A stretch of DNA of 64,000 nucleotides from Guadua angustifolia. Its lineage: Eukaryota; Streptophyta; Magnoliopsida; Poales; Poaceae. This document shows, piece after piece, positions 32,560 through 45,760 of the stretch; within the stretch, counting starts at the first letter, position 1; the number at the start of each line of letters is the position of its first letter. Location of the stretch: NCBI GenBank assembly GCA_036346375.1, contig CM070501.1:51687326-51751325 (forward strand), read 5' to 3'. Under the pieces are notes generated by a model. The model searched no databases, was not told the origin of the DNA, and saw nothing but the letters and a program-made list of their open reading frames with translations. The translations under genes and the position numbers were made by a program.

Positions 32560-35500
32560 TTAGACGCAGCTCCCTTGATCGGAGGCGTCCCCATAGTAGT
32601 ACGGCGACAGCTTGCCGTCCTTGTCTGACCTTGCCGTCACCTCGGCACGAACTTCTTGCAGCATTTTGACCACCCTCCGCATCGCTGGGCGGTTGATCGG
32701 TAAGGAGCTCGCGCAGAGGAGGCCGATGTTCAGGACCCTGCTGATCTCTTCCTTGAAGGTCATGTCGAGTTTGCTGTCGAGGACATGTTCTACTCCTTTC
32801 TGATCAATTGTGCTGCACACCCACTTCACCAAGTCCTTCTCGCCGAACTCTGGATCAACTGGCGGTTTCCCAGTCACGAGCTCAAGGAGAACCACCCCAA
32901 AGCTGTATATGTCACTTTTCTCGTTGACGCGGAGTGTGTATGCATACTCTGCACAAATCAAGATAACCAGATCAGTCTTGCAAGTCTATGAAAGGACTAA
33001 CTGAACTTTTGAAATGAATCTGAGAGACTTACCAGGAGCAATGTAACCACAGGAGCCAGCGATCACTGACATGGACTTCGGGCCCTGGCCAGTCGCCTCC
33101 ACCACCTTGGCGACACCAAAATCCGCAACACGGGCACCAAATTCAGCATCCAAAAGGATATTGTTCGACTTGACATCCCTGTGTACGATAGCTGGGACAC
33201 AGTCATGGTGAAGATAGGATAGCCCCTCTGCTGCATCCAGCGCAATCTTGTATCTTATTGGCCAATCCAACAACCCAGCCTTGCTGCTGTGCAGCACATC
33301 GCCGAGGCTACCATTGGGCATGTACTCGTACACCAGCAGCTTGCAGTCATTGTGGGTGCAACAGCACCAGAGCTTGACAATGTTCTTGTGCCGAATCTTG
33401 CCGAGTGTCCTCACCTCAGCCCCAAAGCTGTCATCAACCGCAGAGCTCTCACCACCGTTCTCAATATCCTTCTTCAACGCCCCGCTCCACAACTTCTTGA
33501 CGGCGACCACCTCACCATTGCTGAGCACTGCCTTGTACACCTTCCCAGATGCGCCGCTGCCAATGACATTGTCCTCATCAAGGCAATCCAGGATCTCATA
33601 CTCACTGAATGAGAGCTTGTGGAATGATGTCAGTGTCCATTTCGACCGATCAGTGCCCAGCTTTGCTTTGTTGAAGATATGGTACCTCCAGTAGAACCAC
33701 GAAATGCCGACAACCAAAACGACCGCCGCAAATATGAATATCGAGCGCATCATCCAGGCAAAGCCGGAATGGTACCTTGACCTTCCTTGTGAGGCCGCAC
33801 ACAAACCGGCAACGTCTCCGCACAGCCCCGGGTTGCCCAAGAAGCTGTTGTGGTACGCCTCCGTCGCATACTGTGGCGGGAGCGGACCACTGAGCTGGTT
33901 GTTGGAGACATTGAACTGGTTCAGCTTCAGGTTCTCCAATTGCATTGGTACCTCGCCGGTGAGGTGGTTGCCGGAGAGGTCAAGATAGTTGAGCACTGGT
34001 AAATCACCGAGCTCCGGTGGTATGGCCCCAGAAAAGTCATTGTTCGCCAGGTTGAGCTCACTAAGCTTCTTCCAAGATTGGATTCCTCGGAGCAACTGAC
34101 CAGATAGCGAGTTGTTGTGGAGCACGAGCCGGCCGAGCTCAGAGAGGCCGCCAAGGGAGGCAGGGAGCGGGCCAGAGAGCATGTTGCCGTCGGCTGAGAG
34201 CTCGTAAAGCTTCAAGACTGATCCAATTTCCGACGGGATGCTCCCAGTTAGCCGGTTGTTTGACAGGACAAGCTTGGACAGGTTGGCCGCGCCGGCGATG
34301 ACCGGCGAGATCTCCCCGCTGAGCTGGTTGTCATTGAGCTCGAGCAGAGACATGTGCGGCAGGCCCCAGACCGGGCCGGGCACGTCCCCGTCGAGCCTAT
34401 TGTTCGACAGCCGCACCCGACGCAACCTCCGGCACCGCCCAAGACCATCGGGGATGCGCCCGGACAGCATATTATCTAACATCAGCAGCTCCTCCAGCTC
34501 TCCGCGGTCGCATATCCCCGGCGGGATCTCGCCGGAGATGGAGTTGTCGGACATGTCCACGGACACCAAAGGCGTGTTCTTGCCGAGGTCCGCGGGCAGC
34601 GTGCTGTTCAGCCGGTTCGCGAACAGCCGCAGCTCGACGAGCGACGCCGCCTTCGCCACCGACTCCGGCACGGGCCCCGTGAGAGAGTTGACATACAGGT
34701 GCACGACCTCCAGCTTTGGTGCTTCGAATAGGTCGTCCGGGATGGCGCCATCGAGTCGGTTCATGGCGAAGTCTATGCTCCTGAGCTCCGCGAGCTTGCC
34801 GAACCCCTTGGGAATCGGCCCGGAGAGCGAGTTGTTGTACAGCTCGATCTGAACGGCGCTCGTCAGCCCGGTAATCTCCGGTGGTATCGGCCCGGTGAGC
34901 GCATTCGTGGACAGGTCGAGGACCGTGAGGTTGCCGAGCCGGCCGAGAGACGCCGGGATGGAGCCGATGAGGTTGCAGCTGGCGAGCCAGAGCACGCGCA
35001 GCGCGGTGAGGTCGCCAAGTTCGGCCGGCACGGGGCCCGGCGCGAACGGGTTGAAGGACAGGTTGAGCTCCCGGAGCGTGGGGACGGTGCCAAGAAACGC
35101 CGGGACCTCGCCGCCGAGCAGGTTGTACACGAGAGAGAGCGACTCGAGCTTCTTGAACCGGCCGAAGGACTCCGGGATGGGCCCGGAGAAGTTGTTGCTC
35201 TCCAGGTTGAGGTACACGAGCTCCGGGAGGTCGGCGAGCGCGGCGGGGAGCGGCCCCACGAGCACGTTCATGGACAGGTCAAGGCGGACCAGCGCCTTGC
35301 ACCGGGCGAAGGCGGAGGGGGCGAGGTCGGGGCCGATGTAGTTCAGGTAGAGATCGATGGACTTCAGACGCGGGAGGCGGCACAGCGCGGCGGGGAACGA
35401 CCTGGTGAGGTTGGCACCACGGAGAGAGATCCCCGTCACGGCGCCGCCGCCACCGGCGTCACAGGAGACGCCCGTCCAACTGCAGGGCGTGGCGTCGTGG

Positions 35501-35658
35501 GGGTTCCAGTCCGCGAGGGCGCCCGCCGGGACGGTGAGCGCGCTCTTGGCCTCAAGCAGGTAGAGCCCGTCCTGGTTCAACCCCTGCGACGGCGACACCA
35601 ACAAGCCGGCATTGACGACGAGGAGCAGCAGGAGGGGGAGGATTGAGCTAGAGCCCAT
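32560..35658 (-). CDS. HSL1: HAESA-like leucine-rich repeat receptor kinase, 1004 aa
   Basis: The model is complement(join(32560..32948,33033..35658)). Exon 1 ends CCT G with donor GTAAGT; the acceptor TGTGCAG leads into AGTATGCA, giving [22 protein letters not shown] across the junction. The protein has a signal peptide (1-26), an LRR N-cap with a CSWTGVSC motif near 59-66, about 20 LRRs, and a membrane segment at about 639-661. A Ser/Thr kinase follows: GSGASGKVY (700-708), Lys in AVKK (721), HRD (826-828), DFG (846-848). It is therefore an RD kinase with all catalytic residues. Similarity is to LRR-RLK subfamily XI, HAESA/HSL, plasma-membrane receptors for IDA-type peptides in organ abscission and related signalling. 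The R-V-R pair at 414-416 in RVRLSNN matches the HAESA arginines that contact the peptide C terminus. The start was chosen for its signal peptide; 59 further open codons upstream have none. The symbol is by family, not proven orthology. Confidence 0.93.
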
Positions 35659-36636
35659 ATTTCTTGTTCTTGGCTTGGCGCGGGCGTCGGAATCAGACGA
35701 AGGGCGGTGGTGAGGGGAGAGACGTCGACACCGGTGCCGGCATTGGCGACGGCAATGGGGGGAAGAGTGGTGGGTGCCGTGCGAGCTGCTGGGTGTTCTT
35801 ATGGAGATGGAGATGAGAGAGAAGCAACTGGGCAAGTGGAGGAGTAGCCGAGCTGAGCGTAGGACAGTAGACTACTGGAGTGGGAGCGGACGGAAGCGGT
35901 CAATTTTTTTTTACGGTATTGCTACGAATGGGACGAATGCAATATTTTTTTTAATACAGGTAACAATTATAATTATTATGTGCAATAAAAACACAGAATA
36001 GTAATAGAAATATCGATTTTAAAAAATGTTGCACATGAGGATTACAATTATTATACATATTATAAAAAAATATTGCGCAACGTGTCTGATAAAAACTTTC
36101 CACGTCTGATCACTAGCACTTTTTTTTTACTGTACTTTCTTCGGGAGGGGAATTCGTCCGCGGGGAGAATGGAGTAATGTCGGCAGTAAAAACATTGGGG
36201 AGACTGCCGTTTGACTTGTTTCGTCGGTCTCCGTGTTTTTACCGGGAAAAAGACTACCGCGATGTTTTGTTTAGCTTGGGTTTGGGCCTCTGGGGTGTGT
36301 GGGACCGGATGCGACTGTCACGGTAAAACTGCAGATTCTACCGCGCAAGATAGCTCTGTACTTCCGTCGGTAGGAATTTTGGGAGAGTTTTTCTTTTTAA
36401 GAAAAAATCATTTTTAGGTTGAGTTTGGCACTGCAGTTTCATTTTCAGTTTGTGCCGAAGAAGAGGTTAAAATTTCAACACGTCTCACTCAATTTAGGAG
36501 TCTGTCTACCTTCATTTCAACTGGGTCCATCCATACATGATATTCGAGCTACGCAATTGATTGGTTGGGCGGTTTGTACTGTTTTCCTACTTATTAGACA
36601 TGGCATTTGACTCCTACGTTGTTTTCCCTTCCTATT
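35659..36636. other. Upstream region of the receptor kinase gene
   Basis: The first ~230 bases are GA/CT-rich and likely hold the 5' untranslated region and promoter of the minus-strand receptor kinase. At 35930-36110 is AT-rich sequence with gttgca/caatattt words that recur at 39420-39620, pointing to a shared old repeat. No gene is seen. Confidence 0.4.
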
Positions 36637-36638
36637 TA

Positions 36639-36897
36639 CTTCCTCTGTTTCAAAATGCAAGGCATATAATTTTTTGACACGGTTTTTAATGTACAACTTT
36701 GACCATTAATTTCTTTCATAAGACATCATCAACCACTACAAAAATTAACATAATATGAAAGTATTTTCAAATACGAATCCAACTATATCACATACATAAC
36801 ACTAAACTTATATGCTTTTAGCTTAATTATGAGTCAAAAATTACAAACGTTAACATTTTTGAATACATGCACGCTTTATATTTTGAAACGGAGGGAG
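36639..36897. mobile_element. Stowaway MITE
   Basis: The termini are cttcctctgtttcaaaatg and, read inward, ctccctccgtttcaaaat, the well-known grass Stowaway (Tc1/mariner) inverted repeat. TA dinucleotides flank both ends (36637-36638, 36898-36899). The 259-bp interior is AT-rich and non-coding. Confidence 0.9.
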
Positions 36898-37194
36898 TAT
36901 CTTGTTTCCCAGTAAGTTTTAAAGGCTGCTGAGTATTCAGAGCTTGAATTAGGGTGCGTGTAAACCTTGAAATCTTTTGAGAGAGAGAGAGAGACTTAAT
37001 TTGGTACTACAGGACTACAGGTTATATTAGCATGTCATTTACCCATTTCCACAGCAAACGTACCCGACACATACAGTACAATTGCTTTGCATTTTACCAA
37101 TCCTCTAAAATTACTACTGTACTTTTGTACATGTGCAGGTTTGTATGACGTGTAGGTGGCAAAGCCTGCGTTTAAAGAATTCATGTTTAAATAG

Positions 37195-37845
37195 CTCCGT
37201 CAATAGGAATAAAAATAGAACGAAAATAGTTAGTAAATAGTTGTTTCATGTCTGTTTTTATTTTTTATTTTTACCGGTAACGGAAACGAAATCGGAAACC
37301 CAAAAATAGATACAGAAATAAACAGTGACGAAAACAAAATGTGGAATGGAACGGAGCGGATATAGAAACAAAAGTGAAAATTTTCATCAGTTCCCATTTA
37401 TAACACCCTAAAAATTTTCAAATTCTTTAATTAGCATTTAATTCACATTTTTCTGAATTTTTCAACATTTTACTAATGTTTTATATTCTAGTATTTAAAT
37501 AAATAATTTATTTGAGAAAACAAGACCAAAATCTCACTGAAAATAAATTTTCTAAGTTTAAAATGGTATAAAATATTTTTGTTAATTTTTTAACTCTATT
37601 AATATTTTCTATAAATCAATATATATTTCAGGTATTATTTAAATTAGAAATTTTCAGTTTTATTTACATAGAATTTTCACTTCTGTCGGAACTAGCTCTC
37701 TAGTTTCCATTTTCATTTTCCACAAAAAAATTCGTTTCCGTTTTCATACCGACATTTTGCGTTTCTGTTTTCGAAAAAAAGACTTCGTTTCCTTTTTCTC
37801 CGGAACATCGTAAATTCCGTCTCCATTTTCAACCTTACGAGTGAA
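37195..37845. mobile_element. Possible non-autonomous element with gaaacggaaa-rich inverted arms
   Basis: The left arm is rich in aaaacggaaacgaaa-type words and the right arm carries the complement (cgtttccgttttc, cgtttctgttttcg). The middle is AT-rich. This arrangement resembles some hAT elements with subterminal repeats. I could not fix the exact ends or a target duplication. Confidence 0.3.
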
Positions 37846-39886
37846 TCTCATTTTTTTGCAAATCTAGCTCACTTGCGCATGGGTTGAGGAGCACGGAAGC
37901 TGACGTTTCGTGGCTAAAGAGCGCAGAAGCTGACGAGACTCAGTCGACCACAGGAGCACCGTGGTTCATCGTGGTAGGGCTGCTTCCGCGCTTCTCAGAC
38001 GTGGCTACTCTGAGCTGCCCCGCCTGTGCACTATAGTGGGACTGTGGGAGTAGCCTCCTCCCATGCTCTCCCGATATGACATAGGACACTTGTTATTTTC
38101 CACTCTTAGATGAAGGTGGAGGCTAAATCGGTAAATTCGTTCGTGAGATCTAGATTTGAAAAAGGGTGACGGGACCAGAAAAAGGCCAAGAACTCGCCTT
38201 TAAAGGCTGCATGCTGTGCTGGTGAGCTGGTCCATGGCTCCATGCCATGCGTCGATCCTCCTACGATCGGAACATGCTAGCTAGGTAGCTTCGGCATCAG
38301 GCAACTGCTTGGTTCCTGTCCGGTGGTTACGTCCCACTGGCCACTGGCCTCTACATTTTGCTGTACAATGTACACCGGTACTGGTGTACTGCTGCTGCTA
38401 TCTGCTGTCTACTACACAAATTATATCGGCATTACGAATTTACAACTCACGGGAGAATCAATTATATCGTTTATTAACCACGTGACTATGAGCTGACCTC
38501 TTTTTTAACAAAGAAATGGTAGACACTCTCATAGTCATACTACCATACGGTATGGGCGCATGGCCTTTCAGCATTGCAAACTTGCTATGAGTAACAAAGA
38601 AACAAACAAACAATGCATCTCAAGTCTTCGACACAAAAAATGTACTCCTGTACTTGTCATCACTGTTATGCGACGCATCGACTTTTGAGGTGAAACAGTT
38701 TGCCGGATTCAATAGTTGTCTTTATCCTGAATTGATTTCCATCTCCTAAAATCAAATCGCTTTCGTGTAGCCACCAGCCAATCCCATCAGGGCAATTACA
38801 CGTCCCTAATTAATCTGTCTACCGTCGTCAGCACCCATTTCGTTTCGTTACAGATGTTTTTTTAAGGTGCTTCTATATATTTTTTTATCGTTGTATAGAT
38901 ACTAAAGCATGAATAAAAAGTAGATAATAATTATTTATCTCTTAATTTGTTTTAAAATTTATATAACTTATAATAAGAGGAAAAACATCGAAGTACTGTT
39001 TTTTTTTCCTCTCCAAAGTCGTACGCTTAATTGATTGGCTAATCGCATTTGGAGGAAGAATATTCTGTAATAATATCGTGACAGAGCAGAGTGTAAACTG
39101 AAAACACGGCATTACAGCACAGAAGAACCGTATGGGAGGCAGGGGAAGACACGACGTACGCGTACGCCCCTGTCGTGGCATCACAGAACCATTCGGTCTC
39201 GGAAATTGCCTTGTTTCTCCGTGCACATGGGCGTACACAAAAAGCACGGGTAGTAGCAGCAGAAGCAGCGGTAGAACAGGTGATGATTGCGAGAATATTT
39301 GCCCCACAACCGACTTGGATTGCGTTGCACATGCATGTTCACCGAGGCACGGGAGATAAGTGCGGGCTTGCAGGTTACAAACAAGCAGCAATACGCAGAC
39401 GGAATGACTTGTGTTCGAACGTTCGAAATTTTTGAACACGTTGTAATATTTATTTTTTACGCGTGTAATATTTTGTTATAACACATGCAATATTTTTCTT
39501 TGACAAACAGTGAAATTCGCTACAGTAAACGGATGTTGCAAGCGTTCAAAAAAATATTGTACACGTCGACAAAAAATGTTGCAAGTGTAGGAAAAAATGT
39601 TGCAAAAGACGTCCGATGGGATAAACAATAATCGAACGTCCAAGCGTTAGTTTCTTCTGTAGGCAGATGAAAATACTACTAATTAAGATATGAAACGATT
39701 CAAATGACCCTCTCTAAGGTCCTGCAACCTCTCTAAGGTCCTGCAACCTCTCAACTTTAATACATAGTATATATTTTCTCGGGAAAGACGGAGAAAGGAT
39801 CTTCTTTTGTCGAATTTAACACTCTATACGTAGCCGTCAATAATACATGCTTCAAAAATACTATAGATCGAATTGCAAAAAAAAAG
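37846..39886. other. Intergenic region, no gene recognised
   Basis: Mostly AT-rich DNA with patches of moderate GC at 37900-38050 and 39080-39360, neither with a recognisable protein. Near 39420-39620 are repeated gttgca and atattgt words. At 39717-39781 a tandem ctctaaggtcctgcaac is followed by aatacatagtatatattttc, which resembles a Helitron 5' end and recurs at 47820-47869. Confidence 0.35.
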
Positions 39887-39888
39887 AA

Positions 39889-40516
39889 TCGGGATTGGAT
39901 ATCTGATGCGACCATCGAGTTCAAGGCCAACCGACCATGCTCTTGCTTAGGATATTCAGAGACCGAAAGTGTAGCAGGCTCACGGGCTACCCCATCCCGA
40001 GCAGGGCCAAGCTCGGGGCTCGCGAAAGGCGACGTGGCATTAAATGCGGTGGCTCGAGGGATCGCCAGATCGCATACGCCACACCATCCCTCAAACCAAC
40101 GCTCATTGTTCGTCTCGTGGTACCCGTGGCGGTGGCGCGTCTTCAACCACGACGTCCTCTCGATTGGCATCTGTAATAAATAATCATCTTTCATTCTATA
40201 AATACCCTCGCACGATGTCTTGGGCGGGCCGCTTTTTGGTACCATTCATCGAGACCCAAAACTTGTTCCTTGGAGTCCTTAGGCTAGCTCAAGGCTCCTC
40301 CGAGCAAGCACGTTGTAACCTCCATACTCATTAGTGAATCCTGGACATAGGGTTGTTATCCTCCGTGAGAGGCCCGAACTGCACCAAAACGCACCTCTGG
40401 CGCTCTCGATTGTCTTGTCCACCTCGATCCGTAGCTCCGCACACCCTGAAATATCTCTCGAAAGGGGCCCTAGGTTGATCCCCATTCAACAAGTAAGCTC
40501 GGCATGGTGCCTGTCA
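39889..40516 (+). repeat. 5' LTR of the gypsy element
   Basis: It starts tcgggattggatat, lacking the expected TG, and ends ggtgcctgtca. A TATA-like tctataaatacc lies near 40195, and cttggagtccttaggctagc near 40268 is shared with the 3' LTR remnant. The end caacaagtaagctcgg matches the two gypsy-type solo LTRs in the window. No clear target-site duplication is visible. Confidence 0.7.
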
Positions 40517-41549
40517 AAATCGCCGGACCGGGCGCCGTCGTGGGGAAAGCTGGTCCTTTGCAAGGAATCACGAGGATGCCAAACTCGCGAAGACAATCAA
40601 GACCTCTGCGTCTTCGACGACGTGGAGGACGCCGACATGTACTACGCACCTGACGGCATGGGTGGTGCGGTCGATCCGGAGCATCAAAACCGAGGATGCG
40701 GCCACGAGAGCATTTTCGTCTTGGCGGATACTCTCGCTGCGGGATGAATCTGGCGACGTACGACAATCGGACTACCCCGACCGCCTCGAAGCTCGGCCAA
40801 GGGACCGCGTCGACGACACCACCTCAACGTCGCCGTCACGATCCTGGTCCTCCCGCCCGCTCAGATGGCGGGAAGGAGGACGACCACGAGAACGGCTGTC
40901 TCGCGGCCTTTTCTCTCGCCGGCTCAACGACGGCGAGGAGCACTCGAGTCCCGGGCGCGGACCCGGCGGTTGTCCACCACCAACCGGTGGCGGAGCCGGC
41001 TGCCGGCCGGAGGCCGAGACCGGCAAGGACCCAACTACCACTCCCGAGTACGGCGCGCCGCCTTCAAGGTCGCCTCCCGATGCTCCTCGGCGCCGAGCGA
41101 CCAGCGCCATGGCGACGGTCGTGCGCAACCTCCGAACTCGCCAACCAGCGGACTGGCGGCCATGGGGCCCTCGTGGCGAAAATATGGAAAAGCTTGTCAC
41201 GACATCGGGCCCCCATCACCGCCCGGCGTTCGGGGGCCCCGGGATGTTTCCCGGGACGCTAAACCGCATTCCTCGCCCAGGGCCTCCCGAAGCCATGCTC
41301 AGGGGAACCCTGCGAAGCACCATCAACACCATGAGGATGCTCGGAGCACTTCCCGGCAGCCTCACGGCTCACGGACATGCCCGCCCGCCATGAAGCGCCC
41401 AGATGTTCCACATCGAACCCGCCGCCGCCGTGACCGCGACGAGGGCGTGTTCTTCGCCGCTTACGCGCTTAAGGACGCGCGGTCCCGTCGCCACGAATCA
41501 CGCCGGAGGGCTTCGCCATGATGGCGGCGTTCGGATGTCGAAGCTTTCT

Positions 41550-42050
41550 CGGCGTCCCTCCGCGACGCCAAGTGGTCGGCAAATTCAAGCCCGCCACGCC
41601 GAGCGCTTCAACGGACCCAAAACCCCGACGAATTCATCTCGATCTACTTCCATCGCCATCCCGCGGCGGGACGACGAAGGGTCATGGCTAACTACCTCCC
41701 CACGGTCCTCGACGGCCCGCCAGACTTGGCTCTTTAACCGAAGGAGGGATCGATCCGTTCGTGGAGGCGGCTCTCGGAGGCCCTCATGGCGAACTTTCAA
41801 AGTTGCTACACCCGCCGCAACGAGCGCGACTCGAAGCGGCTCATCCAAACGGACAAGGAAGCCGCTAGCGATTTCGGCCCAAAGGTTCATAAAGGTAAGA
41901 AACTCCATCCCGAGCATCTCGGACGAAGCGGTGGTCCGGCCTTCAAGTTCGGGTCCGTGGACGCCCGCTTCACGCAAGACTTGGAGATTCACCCCAACTG
42001 TGTTGCCAACGAATATGGCAGCCAGAGGGCCGACACGCTACGCTAACGCC
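41550..42050 (+). pseudogene. Gag-region remnant of the gypsy element
   Basis: A plus-strand open frame from 41786 reads MANFQSCYTRRNERDSKRLI and related words, resembling the capsid part of Tat-like gag proteins. The preceding piece lies in another frame. No intact zinc knuckle is seen. Frame breaks make it non-functional. Confidence 0.5.
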
Positions 42051-43609
42051 GACGGCAAAGGCAATGGAAGAAAGCGCCGATGAAGGCAAGCTACCGCCAC
42101 CCGATGCCTCGAAGGCACTCGAGCAAGAGGCCCTCGGCCCCGCGGAGAAGAAGATCAAGAAGAAGAAAAGTCGCGGCGCACGGGCATGGTCGCGCCGCCG
42201 AGCAACGACGGCTCGTGCCTCGCCAGCGGAGCGGGGCGGGCGCGGCCGCCGCGCCAGCCGCAACACCGATCAGCGCCAGATGACCAAGGTCACGACGACT
42301 GTGGTCGCCAAGAGGGCGCCATGGGCGACCGCCGCTTCGGCTCCATCGTAAGTCCACGACCTTCATGAATCAGAGAACTTGGGCATATCGCTCGAGAAAT
42401 TTACAGGGCGAGGGTATATGCCGCTCTCCCGAGCAAGGGGGAGAGCAAAGAAGGGCAAGGGCCTCACGACGCATGACGACGACATGGATTACCAGAGCCC
42501 CATAATCACATCGCGTCATATTATGGGCTCCTCTACCTACAATCCCGAAGGATTTAAAGGAGGCCGCCGAGGTCGGCCACATCACCGGGGCAAGCCCCGT
42601 CTGCCAGGCTCGGGTGGTCCGAAAGTTGCCCATCACATTCTCCAAGGACGATTGTCCCTTGAATGACCAAACCCGAAGCTCCGTTGGTCGTGAGCCCACC
42701 ATCAACAACGCAAAGTTGGCCGGTCCTCATCGATGGCGGAGCTCTTGGACCTCATATCCGCTTTCGGCCTGGACGAGATGCAGTCCCTCGCTCCAAGATC
42801 AAGAGCGCCGCCGAATCCGTTCTTCGATCGTTCCGACACCTCGATCAAGCCTTTGGGCGATCGCCTTGCCCGTAACATTCGGGACACAATAATTTCCGGA
42901 CCGAGCTACCAATTTCAAGTCGTGGACTTTAGATCGCCTACAACGCCATCCTTGGCGAGCCCGCCTCTCCAAATTCATGGTCGCCACGCGATCACGCCTA
43001 CCAAGGCCTAAAGGTCCCCTGACCCAAAGGCGTAAATCCTTTGTGAAGGGCGACCATAAAGCGGCCTTGAGTCGCGACGAGAAGTCCTCGACATGGTCGG
43101 CAATTGCCAATGGCTCCCGACTAAGCGCCCGTGCCTTCGACCTAAAGTTGCCCTCGGCCGGAGGAGAAACCAAGGCGGTCCCTCTCAACGAGGTGACCTG
43201 TCAAGGTCCTCCATTTGGGGTCCTCCTTGGACCCCAAATAGGAACTCGAGCTCATCACCTTCCTCCGGAGGCTTCGGACGTGTTCGCTACGGGAACCGTC
43301 CGATATGTCCGGGTCCCAAGGAGGTGATCGAGCACAGCCGGCTATTCACCGACAAAAGACCTGGCGCCGAGGCTCAGCGATTTTCCCCGAGAAACAGTAA
43401 TCATCCGGAGGAACTCGACAAGCTCCTTAAGGCCGGCTTGCCGTCGAGAGGTCCGCACACAGAGTGGCCGCAATCCGGTCATCGTCAAGAAGAAGGGGCA
43501 AGTGGGGCGATAAAAGGCCGACCACACCGGGTTAAACGCCGCGATGCCTGGCGACAACTTCCCTCTACCGCGCGCATCGACCACGGTGGACGCGACGGCG
43601 AATCCTGTA

Positions 43610-43905
43610 ATGAGCTACGGGACGATATTCGGGTTATCACCAGATTAGCTCGTTCGAGGGGACGAGGAGAAGACTTCCTTCATCACGCCCGCCAAGACGT
43701 TCGCTACACGACCATGTCGTTCGGTCTGCTGAACGCGGGGGCGACCTTCCAGCGCTTGATGCAAAAGACCTTCCCGGAGCAGATAGGCCGGAACCTGGAG
43801 GTATATGTAGATGACATCGTAGTTAAGAGTAAAATCCCCTCAGGCCATATATCCGACCTCGAGGAGACCTTTTGTAATCTCCGTGAGGCATCGAATAAGG
43901 CTTAA
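43610..43905 (+). pseudogene. Reverse transcriptase remnant
   Basis: The frame shows YTTMSFGLLNAGATFQRLMQ and then EVYVDDIVVKS, which contain the RT fingers/palm motif and the catalytic YVDD. It ends at a stop at 43905. Sequence after this point is broken by indels. The presence of YVDD and its order before RNase H support a Ty3/gypsy polyprotein. Confidence 0.75.
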
Positions 43906-44106
43906 CCCGAAAAGTGCGTTTTGGTGTAAAATCGTAAAGTGCATCGGGTATATCAAGAGTAACGGCGCCAACCCGTAAAAGATCGAAGCCATCGAAAGAA
44001 TGCGACCCCAAACTCGTTAAAGGAGATTCAAACCCCGACCGGACGAATGGCGCTTTAAGCCGCTTCATTTCTCGATGAGCTGTTCTTCTTTAAGGCGCCC
44101 GTAAGC

Positions 44107-45444
44107 ATGCGGTTTCACTTGGATGACGAGGCTAACCGCTCATTCGAGGAGCTAAAGCGATATCCAACCCTCCGATCCGCCACGCCAAGGCCTGGGAGGC
44201 ATCGGCGCCGTAAGCGCCCGCAGAAGCGAGAAGGATCGTCCGTTATACTACATCGGAAGTGTTGCACGGACCAAAGAGCGTTACCGAGGTCCAAACTCGT
44301 CGCCACTACTTCAAGCCCAAGGTCGTTGTCGACCACTTTCCATTCAATCCCCATTTGGACGAACGTGGGATAGCAGTGGGCCATGGAAGCCGAGTTCTTC
44401 ACTTAGCCGACCGCTGATCAAATCTCGATTCTAGTGGACTTCGTGGTAGAATCTTTAACACCTTGACCCACCACCAAGGACCACGAACTGAGACCGTCCA
44501 TTGGATTATGTGCCAGACGGGTCCCGAGTATATGTCATTCAATTACACTTCCCGCAATGCGAATGCGAAAACAAGGCGGTTCCAAGGCCACTCAATTCTG
44601 GTTGAAGTGAGATTAGCGGCCGAACATCGGCTCATTCAATGACCGAGGCTAACCGATCATTCGAGGAGCTAAAGCAAGACTCGCCCAACCTCCGATCAAC
44701 CCGCAACGCCAAGGTCTGGTGAGCGATCGCTCAATGGCGCTTTACTTGGTTGAACGCCGGACGATGGAGCGCAAGCGGGGCTTGCCCTTCTTTAAAGCGC
44801 TCCGTAAGCATGACGGTTTCACTTAAGCTTAAAGCGATACTGTCCAACCTCCGATCCTCGCCACGCCAAGGTCGGAGGAGCCGCTTCTTGTACCTCTCGT
44901 AAGCGCGATCTCAAGAGAGCGAGAAGGACGTTAGCGTCCGTTATACTCGTCGCCAAGTGTTGCACGGACCAAAGGAGCGCACTCGAGGTCCGAAACTCTT
45001 ATACTGCTCGTAGCATCAAGGAAGCCGCGCCACTACTTCAAGCCCACAAGGTCGTTGTCCCGACCAGCTTTCCACTTAGGAGATCCTAAGAAATTTGACG
45101 CCAGTGCCGGATAGCTAAGTGGGCCATGGAACTCAGAGTTCGATGTCCACTTCTCTGCCCGCACCGCGATCAAATCTCAGATTCTAGTGGACTTCGTGGT
45201 AGAATGGACGAACACCGCCCAGCCCACCACCAAGGACCACGAATCTGAGACCGGTCGCTGGATTATGTACTTCGACGGGTCCCGAGCTTTAACGCCTCGA
45301 AATTTGGCGTTATCGTATCCCCAAGGGGAACAGCCCAATACTCATTCAATTACACTTCCCGCAACAAACAATGCGCGGAGTATGAAGGTTTTGGCCGGAC
45401 CGAGGCCCAAGGCTTCGGCGTCAGAGATCGACCGTGAAAGGTGA
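44107..45444 (+). pseudogene. Duplicated RNase H region of the gypsy element
   Basis: The second copy encodes MDFVVEWTNTAQPTTKDHES and RWIMYFDGS, the RNase H start with its first catalytic Asp. The first copy (44107-44600) contains the same nucleotide words in order (gttgcacggacc, cactacttcaagccca, gattctagtggacttcgtgg, caattacacttcccgcaa) but is shorter, with many missing bases. Fragments of a third copy begin near 44640. Confidence 0.65.
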
Positions 45445-45589
45445 TTCACAAATGGTCATCAACCAAGTCAACAAGGAGTATCGGTGTTCGACCACTCAAT
45501 GGCGCTTTACTTGGTTGAAGTGAGGAAGATGGGCAGTATCGTAAATTTCAAGTACTCTACATCCCCGTGAAGGATAATTCTCGCCGACC

Positions 45590-45760
45590 AACTTTCCAAG
45601 GTCGGTTCCTCGCAGTGCCGCGCCCGGGCGCTTAGTCGAGCATCTACACAAGCCCTCCATTCCTCTCAGAGGAGGCACCAACCGATGCCCGCCCGGCACC
45701 GGGCGCTTAGCCGAGCATCTCACAAGAAGCCTCCATTCCCTCAGAGAGGAGGCATCGAGG
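45590..45760. repeat. Short tandem duplication in the gypsy element
   Basis: The words ccgggcgcttagycgagcat and gcctccattcc with cagagaggaggca occur twice about 90 bases apart. The copies differ by small indels. This is another sign that the block was locally duplicated or misassembled. Confidence 0.65.

Noticed and set aside
40662..41521. Long Arg/Pro-rich open frames after the gypsy 5' LTR
   Set aside because: They fall in the leader/gag part of the broken element in overlapping frames and show no intact domain; treated as part of the element.
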